From Aaosphaeria pasadenensis (lineage: Eukaryota > Ascomycota > Dothideomycetes > Pleosporales): 64,000 nt of DNA. Shown in pieces: positions 12,577 to 24,300 of this stretch (positions are counted from its first letter, which is position 1; every line of letters begins with the position of its first letter). The stretch is from the NCBI GenBank assembly GCA_022813625.1, contig JAKLMB010000012.1, positions 620,001 to 684,000 of the forward strand, written 5' to 3'. The notes beneath the pieces were generated by a model. That model made no database searches, had not been told where the DNA came from, and saw only the letters and a list, made by a program, of their open reading frames with translations. A program made the translations under genes and the position numbers.

Positions 12577-13952
12577 ATGGAGTCAATTCAAAGATGGTTT
12601 CATAGTTACGATAAGATACCAGTATTTGGAGATCCTCCAGATTCTGAGTAAGAAGTTGATCCCCAAATATCTCATACAATTGTATTGACTTGTGGAGTCT
12701 GGTGCCTAGCACGGCCGGCGAGGTCGCCACCATCTTCGTCGGCGAAGACCAAGTACCTGTCCAAGCCGACAAATATCTGCTTTGCTCAGTCTCGGATTAC
12801 TTTCGATCTGCCCTGAATGGAGGATTCCTGGAAAGCTCGACTAAAATATTGCATCTCCCCGATGTCACACCAGAAATGTTCAACATATTTCTACTGTGGA
12901 TGTACGCTCAGGCGCATGATCAACCAGGAACGCGATTACGATTTAGTTTGAATGATCGAGAGCGGAGGAAATACCGCAGATCTTTTCTGGCTGCCAGAAA
13001 AGCTACTGCCGGAAACGCTACTCTGCGTCGGTCTTCAATAATTTCGTTAGGCCTTTCAGGTGCAGACGAAATCTCTCAGTCACGGATATCATTACACCCT
13101 TCCACATTCAACCAATTCTTCATACCATTTACCCGCGGCCTATTACCCACCGATGAAATAGATTTCCTTACGCCTGGATGGGACTATACGCCTGATATCA
13201 GTCCTAGATCCGAAGGAAGTCCTCCGTTCAGTGGAGTGTGGAATAATAAGAACTAGCAGTTCAACAACGTTGACGTCGAACCTATGCAAGAACAGCCAAT
13301 CACTAGGAATTCGTGGGTAATGCACTTCGAAGCTTACTTTGCAAATCTAGTTGATTTGTATATCTTTGCACAATTCCTTTTAGCAAAGCAGCTTCGTGAC
13401 GACGTCATCTCTGCCATTTTTGGGCACTGTCGTGCTGTAGGCTAGTGGCCGAACCCTAACAGGACACCCGATATCGTCAATCTGGTGTACGATGTTTTAC
13501 CCGAATCATCGACACTTCGTCGCTTATTATGTGCCAGTTGGGCACATTGCTTGGATCCAGATAACACGACGGAAGATGCGAAGAAGGTGCACAAAAAGCT
13601 GAATCCAGACTTCATCTACGACGTTGCTGTCCTGCAAACAACGCGACTCCGGTCAACTAACATCCAGGGTGAAAACTTCGTCGAGCAGTGCCAATTCCAT
13701 GAACATAAGCTTTTTGGCACGAGACTTTGCAAACTTCGAACGGAGAAAAAAGTTGGTTTATTGATTGACTTAGTCGAACGTTGCAAGGCACTCGAAATGG
13801 GGGGTGAGGATGAGGAAAGGGAGGGTAGAGAAAGGGAGGATAAGGAAAGGGAGGATGAGGAAATCGAGGATGAAGAAATCGAGGATGAGGAAATCGAGGA
13901 TAAGGAAAGTGAGGATGATGTGTACGACTTCTTAGCAGGAATGGAGCTGTGA
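12577..13952 (+). pseudogene. BTB/POZ-domain gene interrupted by two in-frame TAG codons
   Basis: Fungal BTB/POZ protein, a fold used for dimerisation or as a cullin-3 adaptor. Exon 1 is 12577-12647 (ATG, MESIQRWFHSYDK). A 62 bp intron with a GTAAGA donor and CCTAG acceptor leads to exon 2, 12710-13952. The BTB core shows as FVGEDQVPVQADKYLLCS, DYFRSAL and LHLPDVTPEMFNIFLLWMY. After about 180 codons the frame meets TAG at 13254-13256 and again at 13443-13445. The same frame continues between and after them with sensible BTB back-end sequence (LVDLYIFAQFLLAKQLRD, TPDIVNLVYDVLPE) to a stop at 13950. Each TAG is one C-to-T change from CAG. The end is a Glu/Asp tail encoded by 15 bp repeats. Alternatives are unrecognised introns or stop readthrough. 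Confidence 0.75.
13801..13920 (+). repeat. Short tandem repeat encoding an acidic tail
   Basis: Imperfect copies of a roughly 15 bp unit, close to GAGGATGAGGAAATC, run head to tail in the last part of the BTB frame. They encode repeated E-D-E-E-I / E-D-K-E type units. The most regular copies lie around 13850-13915. Confidence 0.75.
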
Positions 13953-15154
13953 GATTAGATTGATTGATAACGCGGAGGGTGAAACATTAGCGTCCGCGGG
14001 CAAGAGAAACCTTCTCCTCTCAGCATATCTTTAATTGGGGCATGCAACAGTTTATTACAAGTAACAAGGTAGTTCCAAACGAGACCGAATTGAATGTGCC
14101 AATGCTTTGTGAGACTCAAGGAACGAACTATTGTATTATTCCTTTTTGTTGATTTTTGTTTCCCGGATTGACAAAGGCCGAGCTGATCCCGAGCGCACAC
14201 ACGTTGGCCATGACAAGTTGCTGGGCAAACATGACACGCCTGTTGGTGTCTTGTTACTGTGATTGACTGTTTCAAAACATACAGATCAGTTCAGTTCAGT
14301 CCACTCCATCCATCTTAGGAATAATCTCTTGATGTCAGTCGTAGCGTTGGCTAGATAGACAGTTCTTATGATCGAAAAATGTGTTGAGAGTAGATTGATA
14401 AGATAATAGGGGAATGTGATCCATCTGCTATCCGGGAGACTCCATCTCCTCTCTTCCTTAGTAGTCATAATGGATTGATTAATTAACTATTTGTGCAATA
14501 GCTATTAGGAGAAATTCTTCTTTGGACGTTAGTTGAATCAATTGGGTTTAGAAGGTCGATCCATAGTCTGCCTTCCACCCCACTTGCCCCTACAAACTCG
14601 GGCTTTTACTTGTCATGAAGCTTGAGCCCGCTTGTGTACGGAGTATTTGCTGCGAGATGGAGCAGGGATTACTTGCAGACAATTAACAATTCACTGTTCG
14701 AGAAGAGTTGCAACTACTGCACCCTCTGTCGATCGACTCTGCACAAGCTTGTGATGCAAAGCCGCCGAACAGTTCGAAACTTCTCGGCAATGTCCTCTCC
14801 TGCAGTTTAAATCCCCAGCGGAGACCGAGTGTCTCTCTCAATGGCCAATTCCTCCTTTTCATAGCCAAGATTGACATAGCGAAAGCCGATCATTGGCAAT
14901 TGATCCATTATTCATTCATTGACTGGGTGTTTCCTGGCTGCTTCATAGTGGTGGTAGCTTGTCCCTGCATTCCGAAACAAGAAACCCGCCTAAAGCTTCG
15001 GTGATTCTTCAGTGGCGGCGCAATTCTTCAACAACCTTTCGCCGCCCTCTTCTCTCGCCTTCGTTGCGACGACAGTCACACCCGTTTCTTTCCAAAGTGC
15101 ATCGACCCTCCATTGTAGCCTCTGCTGCAATTCGCAGCCCCCCAATTCCTCGCA
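13953..15154. other. Intergenic before the cation transporter
   Basis: This is 1.2 kb without a supported gene. The last 200 bases are pyrimidine-rich on the plus strand, as is common in fungal leaders, and probably belong to the transporter's 5' UTR. An exact TACGGAGTA lies at 14637-14645. Confidence 0.5.
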
Positions 15155-17046
15155 ATGCCCGACCGTTCGACCTCTCCGACGCGCTCGCTTCCCCGCGTAC
15201 CCAGCCTCAAGAGCTTCCTCCCGCTATCTGAGTCCGAAGGGAACCCAATTACCACTCGCGGCCAGAATCTTGCCTCCCTCATTCGGGAGAATCAGTCCCA
15301 TCATTCGCGCCGCCCATCCACGCTTCGCAGCAGCGAGCGACGAGGCAGTGCGTCGAGCGCCGATGACGACCTGGAGGCGTTCCGACATGGCTTCGCGCTT
15401 CCTTGGGGCGAGCGCGAAGAGCGCAGAATGAGCTCTGGAGCTTCAATCCTGAACACACCCCAGATGCGAAGCATGCGACTCATCGGAAACTCGAATCCGA
15501 GATACAAATGGGAGCGATACTTCAAGACCGAGGAGGAGCTCAAAAAGATGAAGGCGCCGATCCGGGAGTACTATGAGCGCAACAACTATCTGATCCAGCA
15601 CTATATGTACATCGATAGGCTTTTGGACTCGTCGCTACCCCATGATTTGATCCAGGAGTATGGCCACCCTGAATCTGGTCAGGTCAACATTCCCTCTACC
15701 ATCACCGAAGAGGAATCAATAGGCACGAATGGCGCTGCATCGGCCACCAATGGCTCGCTCACACCAGGAACTTTGGTTGATAGCGGCAAAGCAACACCGT
15801 CTCCCTCGACTACGACGAATAGTGCCAGTACCAATGGTTCCCAGGTCAAAGTGAAACGGACACCAAAGAACTTGTACAAGGTACCAGAGGCAGACGAGAG
15901 GACGCCTCTGCTAGCAGTTGATGACGATGACGACGATGACCCAGAATCGCCCAAGATCGAATTGCCAGAATGGGAACCAGAAGAGGACGAGGATACCGAG
16001 AGCCCCATCGTCAAACTCGCGATCTATGTGAACCTGGCTGCCAATACCAGCTTGCTTCTCATGAAGATAGCCGTCACGATCATGACCTCATCGCTTTCCG
16101 TGATTGCCAGTTTGGTCGATGCGGCATTGGACTTCCTCAGTACTGCCATTGTTTGGTTTACATCCTGGATGATCGCGCGTCAGGACCAATATGCATATCC
16201 TGTGGGACGAAGGAAGCTCGAGCCCGTCGGTGTGCTGGTGAGTGATCCTTCATACACCGTTCAATACACAATGGCTAATATCTCTAGGTGTTCTCCGTTA
16301 TCATGATCACTTCCTTCTTCCAGGTTGGCATTGAAGGTGTCTCGCGACTGACAGGTGAAGACCATACCATTGTGCAGCTATCAGTATGGGCCGTTGGCAT
16401 CATGGCTTCCACCGTGGTCATTAAGTTCCTGTGCTGGCTATGGTGTCGCCTTATTCGAAACTCGAGTGTCCAGGCATTAGCTCAAGACGCAATGACCGAC
16501 GTCGTGTTCAACATTTTTAGTATCATTTTCCCATTGAGTACGTCACACCGTCCACATCTCCATACCCATTAACTAACACATTTCCACAGTCGGCTACTAC
16601 GCAAAGGTCTGGTGGCTCGATCCTCTCGGCGGTATCCTCCTTTCCGCATACGTGATCATCAGCTGGAGCCACACCTCCGCCACGCACATCCGCAACCTGA
16701 CGGGCGCCGCGGCGACAGCCGACGAGCGAAACATCCTCCTCTACACCACGATGCGCTTCGCCAAGACGATCAAGCACATCCAGGGCATCCAGGCCTACCA
16801 CGCAGGCGACAAGCTCAACGTCGAGGTCGACATCGTGGTCGATGAGGAGACGCCTCTCAGGGATAGTCACGATCTTGGAGAGTCGCTGCAATATGTTCTC
16901 GGTATGTGTTATATGTCATTTCCTTTTCCACCAGGTACATAAGCTAACCAATATAAACAGAGAGTATCCCAACCGTCGACAGAGCATTCGTTCACATTGA
17001 CTACACCGCGCACAACCTCCCAACGCACATGTCCCAACAGGAATAA
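15155..17046 (+). CDS. Cation diffusion facilitator, Mn-type signature
   Basis: Membrane metal/proton antiporter, probably moving Mn2+ or another divalent ion into an organelle. Exons are 15155-16237, 16288-16537, 16590-16901 and 16961-17046 (introns 50-59 bp), giving 576 residues. Residues 1 to about 285 are a hydrophilic Ser/Pro-rich N-terminus that ends in an acidic run. Transmembrane helices begin at IVKLAIYVNLAANTSLLLM. Both metal-site helices carry DxxxD (DAALD, then DAMTD), which in this family points to the Mn group rather than the HxxxD zinc group. The loop YPVGRRKLEPVGVLVFSVIM is typical. The cytosolic C-terminal domain includes IQAYHAGDKLNVEVDIVVD and HIDYT. The substrate is inferred from the motif only. 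Confidence 0.92.
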
Positions 17047-18323
17047 AAACACACTCGTTTTCAATCTCTTTTTTGCATAGCCGTGGGTACGCCACAACAC
17101 CATACCATGTACAATACACACATCAAAAACCTTCCTTCAATGTAGACCTCAAAAACTACTCTCTCTCTTTCTCTCCCTCCATAGATACAAAATAATTCAA
17201 ACTCCATCTCAACCACCCACCCCAAATTCTGACTCTTATATATCTCACCTCACGCCTACAACAGCTCCATGCCACCAATGCAACCCCAAACCTCTCGGGT
17301 ACCCCTGTACCTCCCCCTCGTCTCCCGCAACGAGCCCAAACGACGACAATGCAGGTGGACCACCCGCCGTAACGGTCTGCGAGAAAACGGGGATTGGCAT
17401 CGTGGTTTGGATTGTCCCGCTCGGGAGAGGGGGAGGTGAGGTCCAGTCGACGCCGCGGAATAGCTCGTCGATACTGTCGTTGGAGTTTGTGTCTGAGGAG
17501 TTGCTGGAGCTACTGTTATCATGGTGCGCCTCCTCGTCGGTGGTCGAATTGGTTTCCACCGCTGAGTTCGAGGTTTCGTCATCGGCGGTTGCTGAGGAGG
17601 AGAATGAAGACGATGTGCTTTTTCGATTGTGCTGGAGCTGGCGTCCGTGTTGTTGCGCTGTTCCAACCCGTGTTCCTCCCGCACCGCACGTCGTATTCGT
17701 AGTTGTTGTTGGTTGGTGTGTTGATGTCATTTCCCGTTTGTCTTGTGTATACGAACAGACAACTGTCAATTGAAGACCGCGAGAAATCTGAATCAGCCTT
17801 TTTTTTGGCGAATGTAGGAAGATTTAGAGAGATGATGAATGGATAAGTTGGTCGTGTACAGATATAAGGGGTTCAGAGTGTTGTATCAAGATCCAGGGAG
17901 AGGGGCTATGGTGGAAATGTATATTTATATGTATTTTCCCGTCCATATTTTTTGCGAGAGTCCAGGTTGAAGGATGTTGACTGGGGAGGCGCGTTACTAT
18001 TGTTCTTTGCACTGAGATATATGATTCGTTGTGTACACAGGGGAGAAGTAAGATGGGTATCGTGTGTGGTAGAACAAAGGGCTTTTGTGTTATATGATCG
18101 TTAGACTAGTGATTGAATATCGAGGGAATTTGGTTCCAGCTAGATACAACAATAAGAAGGAATAATATACTACTGCGTGTGCGTGATTTCTGGTCGTCTG
18201 TATTGCTTTCATAAATGGCGCCGATTATCATATCATCGTGTAAATACAAAGCTTGCTGGAGTTATCTAGTATTGTGCTTCTTCCCACTCTGCTGCCCGTT
18301 CACCAAAGCTCTTTTCAGATTCA
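17047..18323. other. Convergent intergenic region
   Basis: The region lies between two genes that converge. Apart from the Ser/Thr-rich frame listed separately it holds only low-complexity and AT-rich sequence, probably the 3' UTRs. Confidence 0.45.
17245..17769 (-). CDS. Possible Ser/Thr/Asn-rich small protein
   Basis: This is an uninterrupted minus-strand frame of 174 residues that I do not recognise. The first 110 residues are low complexity (Thr, Ser, Asn, Asp). The last 65, starting at IDELFRGVDWTSPPPLP, are more ordered and end in GLGLHWWHGAVVGVR. There is no signal peptide or domain. It may be a species-specific protein or chance, since the opposite strand is open over much of the same stretch. 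A second in-frame Met 13 codons in could be the start. Confidence 0.3.
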   Translation of the reverse strand: MTVVCSYTQDKREMTSTHQPTTTTNTTCGAGGTRVGTAQQHGRQLQHNRKSTSSSFSSSATADDETSNSAVETNSTTDEEAHHDNSSSSNSSDTNSNDSIDELFRGVDWTSPPPLPSGTIQTTMPIPVFSQTVTAGGPPALSSFGLVAGDEGEVQGYPRGLGLHWWHGAVVGVR

Positions 18324-21300
18324 TCACTCATCAGCTGTCCCATCCTTCCCCTGCATCTCTTTCCTCTCATTCTCTAGTAAAACTTCCGCAATCCGATTAT
18401 TCCTTGTCTCAACAGCCAACCGCGTAATTGTGTCTGCACTCAGCACTTCGAACGCGACGACCGAATCCCCCTGCTCCTCAAACTCAATGCCCGAATCAAT
18501 CAATGTCTGAGGGTCGACGAGCTGCTTCTTGATCTTCGTCCATCTCGAACCGGGCGGGATCGGGTCTGCCTGGTCGGGATCAGGAGTGGTTGGACGTGGA
18601 TTTCGAACCATGTCTTCCACGGGACTTGCTATCTCGGAGTCTGCCTCGGGTGATCTGAGATATGACACGTATTCGTGCATGGCGTGGGCTGATGGCATCG
18701 CATTTGGATACTGTTCACCTTCTTCCTCTTCCTGCTTCTCCTGCTCAGTGTGCTCAAAGGTGCTCTCATTGACGTCTCCAGGGTCGAGTCTCATATCTCG
18801 CGTTTCATGGTTCCCAGTGAGTTGCCAGTGGAAGTCGTCAACCGGAGTGTATAGGCTCCCTCGCATTTGGAGAAGTTGCCCGGCATGCACCATAGACGCA
18901 GGATCTAGATTGAGTTTCTGTGCAATATCGTCTTGGTGGTAGCCCTCCGTTTGAAGCGGCAGTGATGACAAAAGGTCCAAGATACGTCCCGCGTCATCGA
19001 TTCTTTTCTCCATCGATGATACGTCTATTGGTAGCTGTCTTTTCAGGTAAGGTTGTTCGATGGGTACTTCAGAGGGCTCGGCAGGTATCCCCCCAACATC
19101 TACTGAAGGTTCTACATCATGTTCTTTCGGCTCGTTGGCGTCGTGGTAGATGTCAAAGGCGTATGACCTTTCTGCGAGGGGTGGCCCGCGTCTTGGCAAA
19201 GACCGAATGGAGTCAGTTTCTTTATACTGCTGGTTTTCGACATATAGATAGCCGGCATCACGCAGGCATGGCGTGCATCGCTCATATGCACGGACAGTCC
19301 CACGGCCACAATAACAGGTCGTGGTCGACACCGAGGCATTGCTGGTTCCACGGTCGGATCTCTCTGGTTTGGGATCTTCAGCGGCCGTGTTATCTGCTTT
19401 TGTTTCAACTGGTTTCTTTGAATATAACATATCTGTATAAGTTCGTGCGAGAAGGATTGGATCAACTTCATTCTTTTCCGCGATGTATCGTATACGTTCC
19501 TGTAAACTGTATGGATCTTCGCCTCGAAAAGGTTGCAACAGGCGCTTAATCAAGTATTCATACCGGCTGGACATAGGGATGTTCAGTCGGGACATGGATT
19601 CACGGCAGTCCAGAGTGCTGAGCTCACGTTCTGGGGTCCCAATCCGACGCGGGTGTGCATCTTCGATGTCAGATGCGTGGAGTTGCTTCGTTAGCAGCGA
19701 TGGCTTCGGTCCACTGTGTTCAACATCTTTGCGCCGAAAATAGTGTTGAGGTGAGACTAGACCATCAGAATCATCACTGGAGTTGGACGGGCGGCGCCCA
19801 TGGCCCATCAAAGTGTTTATTGTGTTGTGCTCTTCCTGCAGAGCAATCAGTACCACACCGAATCACAACCCATTAAACAGCTCACGTACCATAGTCAATT
19901 TTTCAGGGACTTCGAACACCCATGAATCACCCACCTGCGTACCAGTTAGTAATCTTGCATCAATATACATAATCTAGACCTGTGAGTGGTCCCATGACTC
20001 ACAAATTGCTCGTTGAAATCAGTCGCTTCTGGCCATCGCTGACGCAGGAATGATTCAACATCTGACCACTGTGAGCTCTCACCAGCCCTTACCCTTTCCT
20101 GTACCAGAATCGGTGTTGGATTATCCCGAGTGCTCTGGAAGGTCCTCGCATGCCATAGGCTCTCGATAAGAGCATTGCTTGCTGAAGGTGTTTGGCTCCG
20201 GAAAAAGATATCACGGCCCCTTTTCACATCATGGACCAAGATCTCTGTGTCGGTGACCTTCTGAATGTTCACCGATTGGGTGAGCTCTAGCATCATCGGA
20301 GGTGGCGATATATCGGACGCATCCTCTGGTGCCACCACATTTGCGCTACCAGGCCGGATGATAATACGGCATGCGTATGGGGAAAACTGACTCGCCGAAT
20401 CATACTCGCTATCAAAGATAACAGCAGAATGCTCCGTTGGAGTAACGGCAGAGCTTGTTGCATGTGATTCATCCAGAGGTGTCACGTGAGATGTCTGCGG
20501 AATCTGTGACTGAATTCTTGCCACGAGGTCTTCGAAGGAGATATCCAGACTGACAAACGGCTGGGTTCGGCCTTCATCTTGATAGCTTTTAAACATCCGA
20601 TGCAGGTCAAGGAACTTTGAAAAGTTGTCAGAATTGTGCTGAGATCTCTGTTCACCAGTAATGAGGTCTTGGATACATCCGTCTACCACAGTGTATCGCC
20701 GCAGAATCTTTTGTGCGGCGGTGTACCCAATCTTACATAGCGTTTCGCCATTATCGTAGAGCACGCTCATATTGAGACATGTTAAGCAGGTCCGAGCATG
20801 CACTTCGAACTCAAACAGAGAGGGTTTTTCGAGTTCTGGAGAGCCTGTTGTTGAGATAGATACGTCCTTGCCGGATGTTGCTTTACTTTGTGCCTCATCT
20901 ATAGCATCAGAGGAGAGTTTCGGCTTTATTTCATCTCCAGGAGTGGATACCGAGATTATAGTCGAGTCATTCCCTGGCGCAGGAGAGGTTCGAGCTTCCC
21001 GTATTGCTTTATTCAGATTTCCCTCCACAGGAGGGAAAAAGACAGGCAGAAGACTTTTGTATATAGCCTCGTCACTTGAGGAGTATACCACGAATATTAT
21101 CGTCTCAATTCGAGTATTCATATTCGTAGTTTCCATAAACCTCTTTACTTCTTCTATCGCTAGCGAGGCACAATCGCGCGAAGGATAGTTAAGTGTTCCA
21201 GTTCCGATTGTCGGAATAGCGAGAGATTGTGCTTTCAGCGATGTTGCTGTCCACAAAATTTCTCGATAAATTTGGCGAAGCAAATCTTTCGTGTCTTGTC

Positions 21301-24300
21301 GATATACTCTAGGGGGAATGACGTGAATGACGTGGCGGCAAGGCAGTGAAAAACCAGGTGTAACCTTATACTATTAGCGCAACATCGCATAGAGTAAAAA
21401 GCATTCTTACCCTCACGTCGCCTTGCTGAAGATCAGTGAATTTGGAGCATGCCTCATCCATAGCAAGACCAGCCTTTTTGAAGATGGTTCGATCTAGTGT
21501 GCCCATCCCTGTGAAACCTGTGTCGGTGCTGTTTACAATGGCATCGCATTCGATACGTGTAATGCTCTCTCGTATAAAGCAAACCCCGTAATTCAGATGA
21601 TTGTCGGGTATGCTCTTTGTGGGCATTGGCTCGAGCCCACTGATCTGATATAACCGCGCCAATGTGGGAATCTGATGGATTTTGATGGTATCGGCTCGTG
21701 TGTGAGGTAAAGGGTCGCGGTGAAATTCACGAGTATACATTACCTCCTCGAACTTATCCCTGGCGTCTTCCCCACTGTTTCCCGTGTGTCTTGTCTGGTA
21801 TTTTTCAAGGCTTGTTCGTACGGCGGTCATCTGTACCGTATCCGGTCGATAGCTGAGGTTTCTTAAAGTCAGTCCATCGAAGCGGCATGAGTTGCTAATG
21901 CAGAACAAGTACTTTCGAAAGCTACATGGTTATAGTCAGGAAACTTACTTTATGACTGATTCGATGAGACATTCCATAAACTCTGAACACAAGTTTAGCA
22001 GACCCTTCAGATCTAGGGCTTGGCTGACCCTCATATGGAAATTGTATTCCTCCCAAAGTGCTTTTGGCGTGGAGTGTCCATCCTTTGCCCGTTCTACCAG
22101 CTCTGCTACGCCTCCGCAACATTGCTGTAGCACCGCACAAATCAGGTCAAGATCGCTAATGCGCGCAGCAACGCTGCCGGATATTGGACCGTTTCTGGTG
22201 AGGAAGAAATTTTTCATGATCTCTATCCTGTCCAGCATGGACTGGACCAAAGGATTTTTGAATAAGTCGAATTCAGGAATTTTTTCTCCAAGATCAACAA
22301 GACTTTCAATCATTTTTTGTGCTGATAGAGCGAATTAGAGCAACGAAAGAGCAAGAAAGAGGTTACATACATTGTTCATGGACGGAACGTATCTGGTGCC
22401 CCATTTCAATATAACTGCGGGCATTACCTTTCAGTCGTGCTGCTCTCTCTATATCGCTATGGGTTGGTGGGAAGTAATATGGTATCAGGTCTTCATATGC
22501 CCGCGTGTCGAGCCGACTAATCTAGTTAGAAATGATGAAGATTGCGCATAAGAAAAATGGGAAATGTGTCTCTTACGTATATAGAACAAATACAACCCTT
22601 TCAAATCCATGAGCTGGGTTGCTGTCCAGGTAATCTCGTAGAGTTTGAAGAGCAATCCTTGCTGCCGCACGTGGTGGAAACCCTCGACCGGCAGAAGCGA
22701 GACTAGGAAACGCAAGCGACTTAATGCTGTACTGTGAAGCTAGACTAAGCGAAGCTTTATAACATCCTGTGAGAGCCTTTATCTTTGCTGCAGCATTAGC
22801 ATTTGAGTAAGTTGGAACTGCAGTATGTATGACTTGGGAGCATGGCAGGTCGTAACCAAGTGTTCGTTTCGCTCCGCCTTCTTCCATCCCTCCAACCTCT
22901 CTGCATTCACGTTGAAGCCCTGGGCCTGCAGCGATATGTATACGACTGTTCAGGGTATCGTTCCCTTTCATAAACGAGTTGGCTTTGTTTGCGCTATTGA
23001 CTATGTTGAAGTAAGAATGAAGCCACTTGAATCCGTACGTAAAACATACCAATTGCGTCGACCTGAATGCGAGTAATGTCATGAAGACACAGTGACACGA
23101 TACGGTTGTAGGCAACATCTGGCGCGTAGCTCTGGTCTTTTTGCTGTAGTTTTCCAGTTGTGTACAATGATTGGATAGTGGGAATCTCATCTAAAGTAAG
23201 GATTGGGCTTGCACTTGTGTCATCCAAGTGTGCATTTGAATAGAGATCGAAATCTACCTGTGAGGATGTTGAGAGTGCGTTGATGTCAGCATTGCCTTCG
23301 ACATAGGCCTCCTTAACATCTGGTTTAACAGGGGGGTTCCGGTTGAGGCATTTGAAGGTGAAGTTGAGCGTCTTGTTAGCTCTTCTTATTACCAAATCCT
23401 GGAACATACTGGCATTGAACCCTTCCATTGCACTTTTCGCGCACGGCTCATTCGAAAATTGTACAGAGCCATCCCAGTAACCCGACCGAGGAGCAAGGCT
23501 CATTCCACGGAATTCGGCGCCTCTGAAGGATAGTACGTGCTTTGTAAACACGCGCACTGTCTCCTTATGCTCTTCCTCATCCCTCTTCTCGGAGCCTTCC
23601 ACTGGTTCATCGGGTTCGTTGGTGGGCCCATCCTTTTGCTGCGATAGCAGTATATCCAAACGGTTGGAGCTGGAGTCTGGAACACTGTCGAGTGCATCCG
23701 CGGATAGCAGACCCCGCCCTTCCGCAACAGGTCGGTCTATTTCCACATCTGTTGAGTCTGGATCACTAGGATGAGCTTCGGAAATGTCACCACCAGTACT
23801 GTATGAAGCCAATGTACCTAGGTCTTGAGAAGAAGTGGTAGACTGCGATCTTCCGCGAGAAGCTACACTACTACCACCATCTGAATCATCACCTGCAGAA
23901 TCTGATGAAGGTAGTGCAAATGTGGCAATCCGTTCAAGGTGATTTGCAACATGATTTTGGAGACCATCTCCAATGCCCTCAGCATCAGCCTTCACCAAGC
24001 AGATTGGACAACTCTCTCGCGAATCAATGGTGGATGTCTCGCCAACTTTTACAATGGTCTCTATCTGAGACTCCAGGATACTATTAGCGTGGCTCTGTCG
24101 CAGATGGGTCTCAAGGCCGGATGCATTGGCAAATACTGCATTTGGATGTTCTGGGCATCTCCAGGCTTTTCTATGGCTAGCTTCGTGTTCCGACCACTCG
24201 CGGCGACTGCGGAAAAGCTGAGTGGGGCTGTCGCACTCCGAGTAGGTACAGATATACGGCTGAAGATCTTGGAGCAGATGAGATCGCCACGATCTTCCCC

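Noticed and set aside
21922..21948. 27 bp intron in the macro gene
   Set aside because: It keeps frame but is too short for a spliceosomal intron; the 54 bp version ending at 21895 also keeps frame.
19946..23190. Reading the macro-gene ORFs as three or four separate genes
   Set aside because: Several start at TTG or GTG rather than ATG, each macro domain is cut at a frame boundary, and GT-AG introns join them all in frame.
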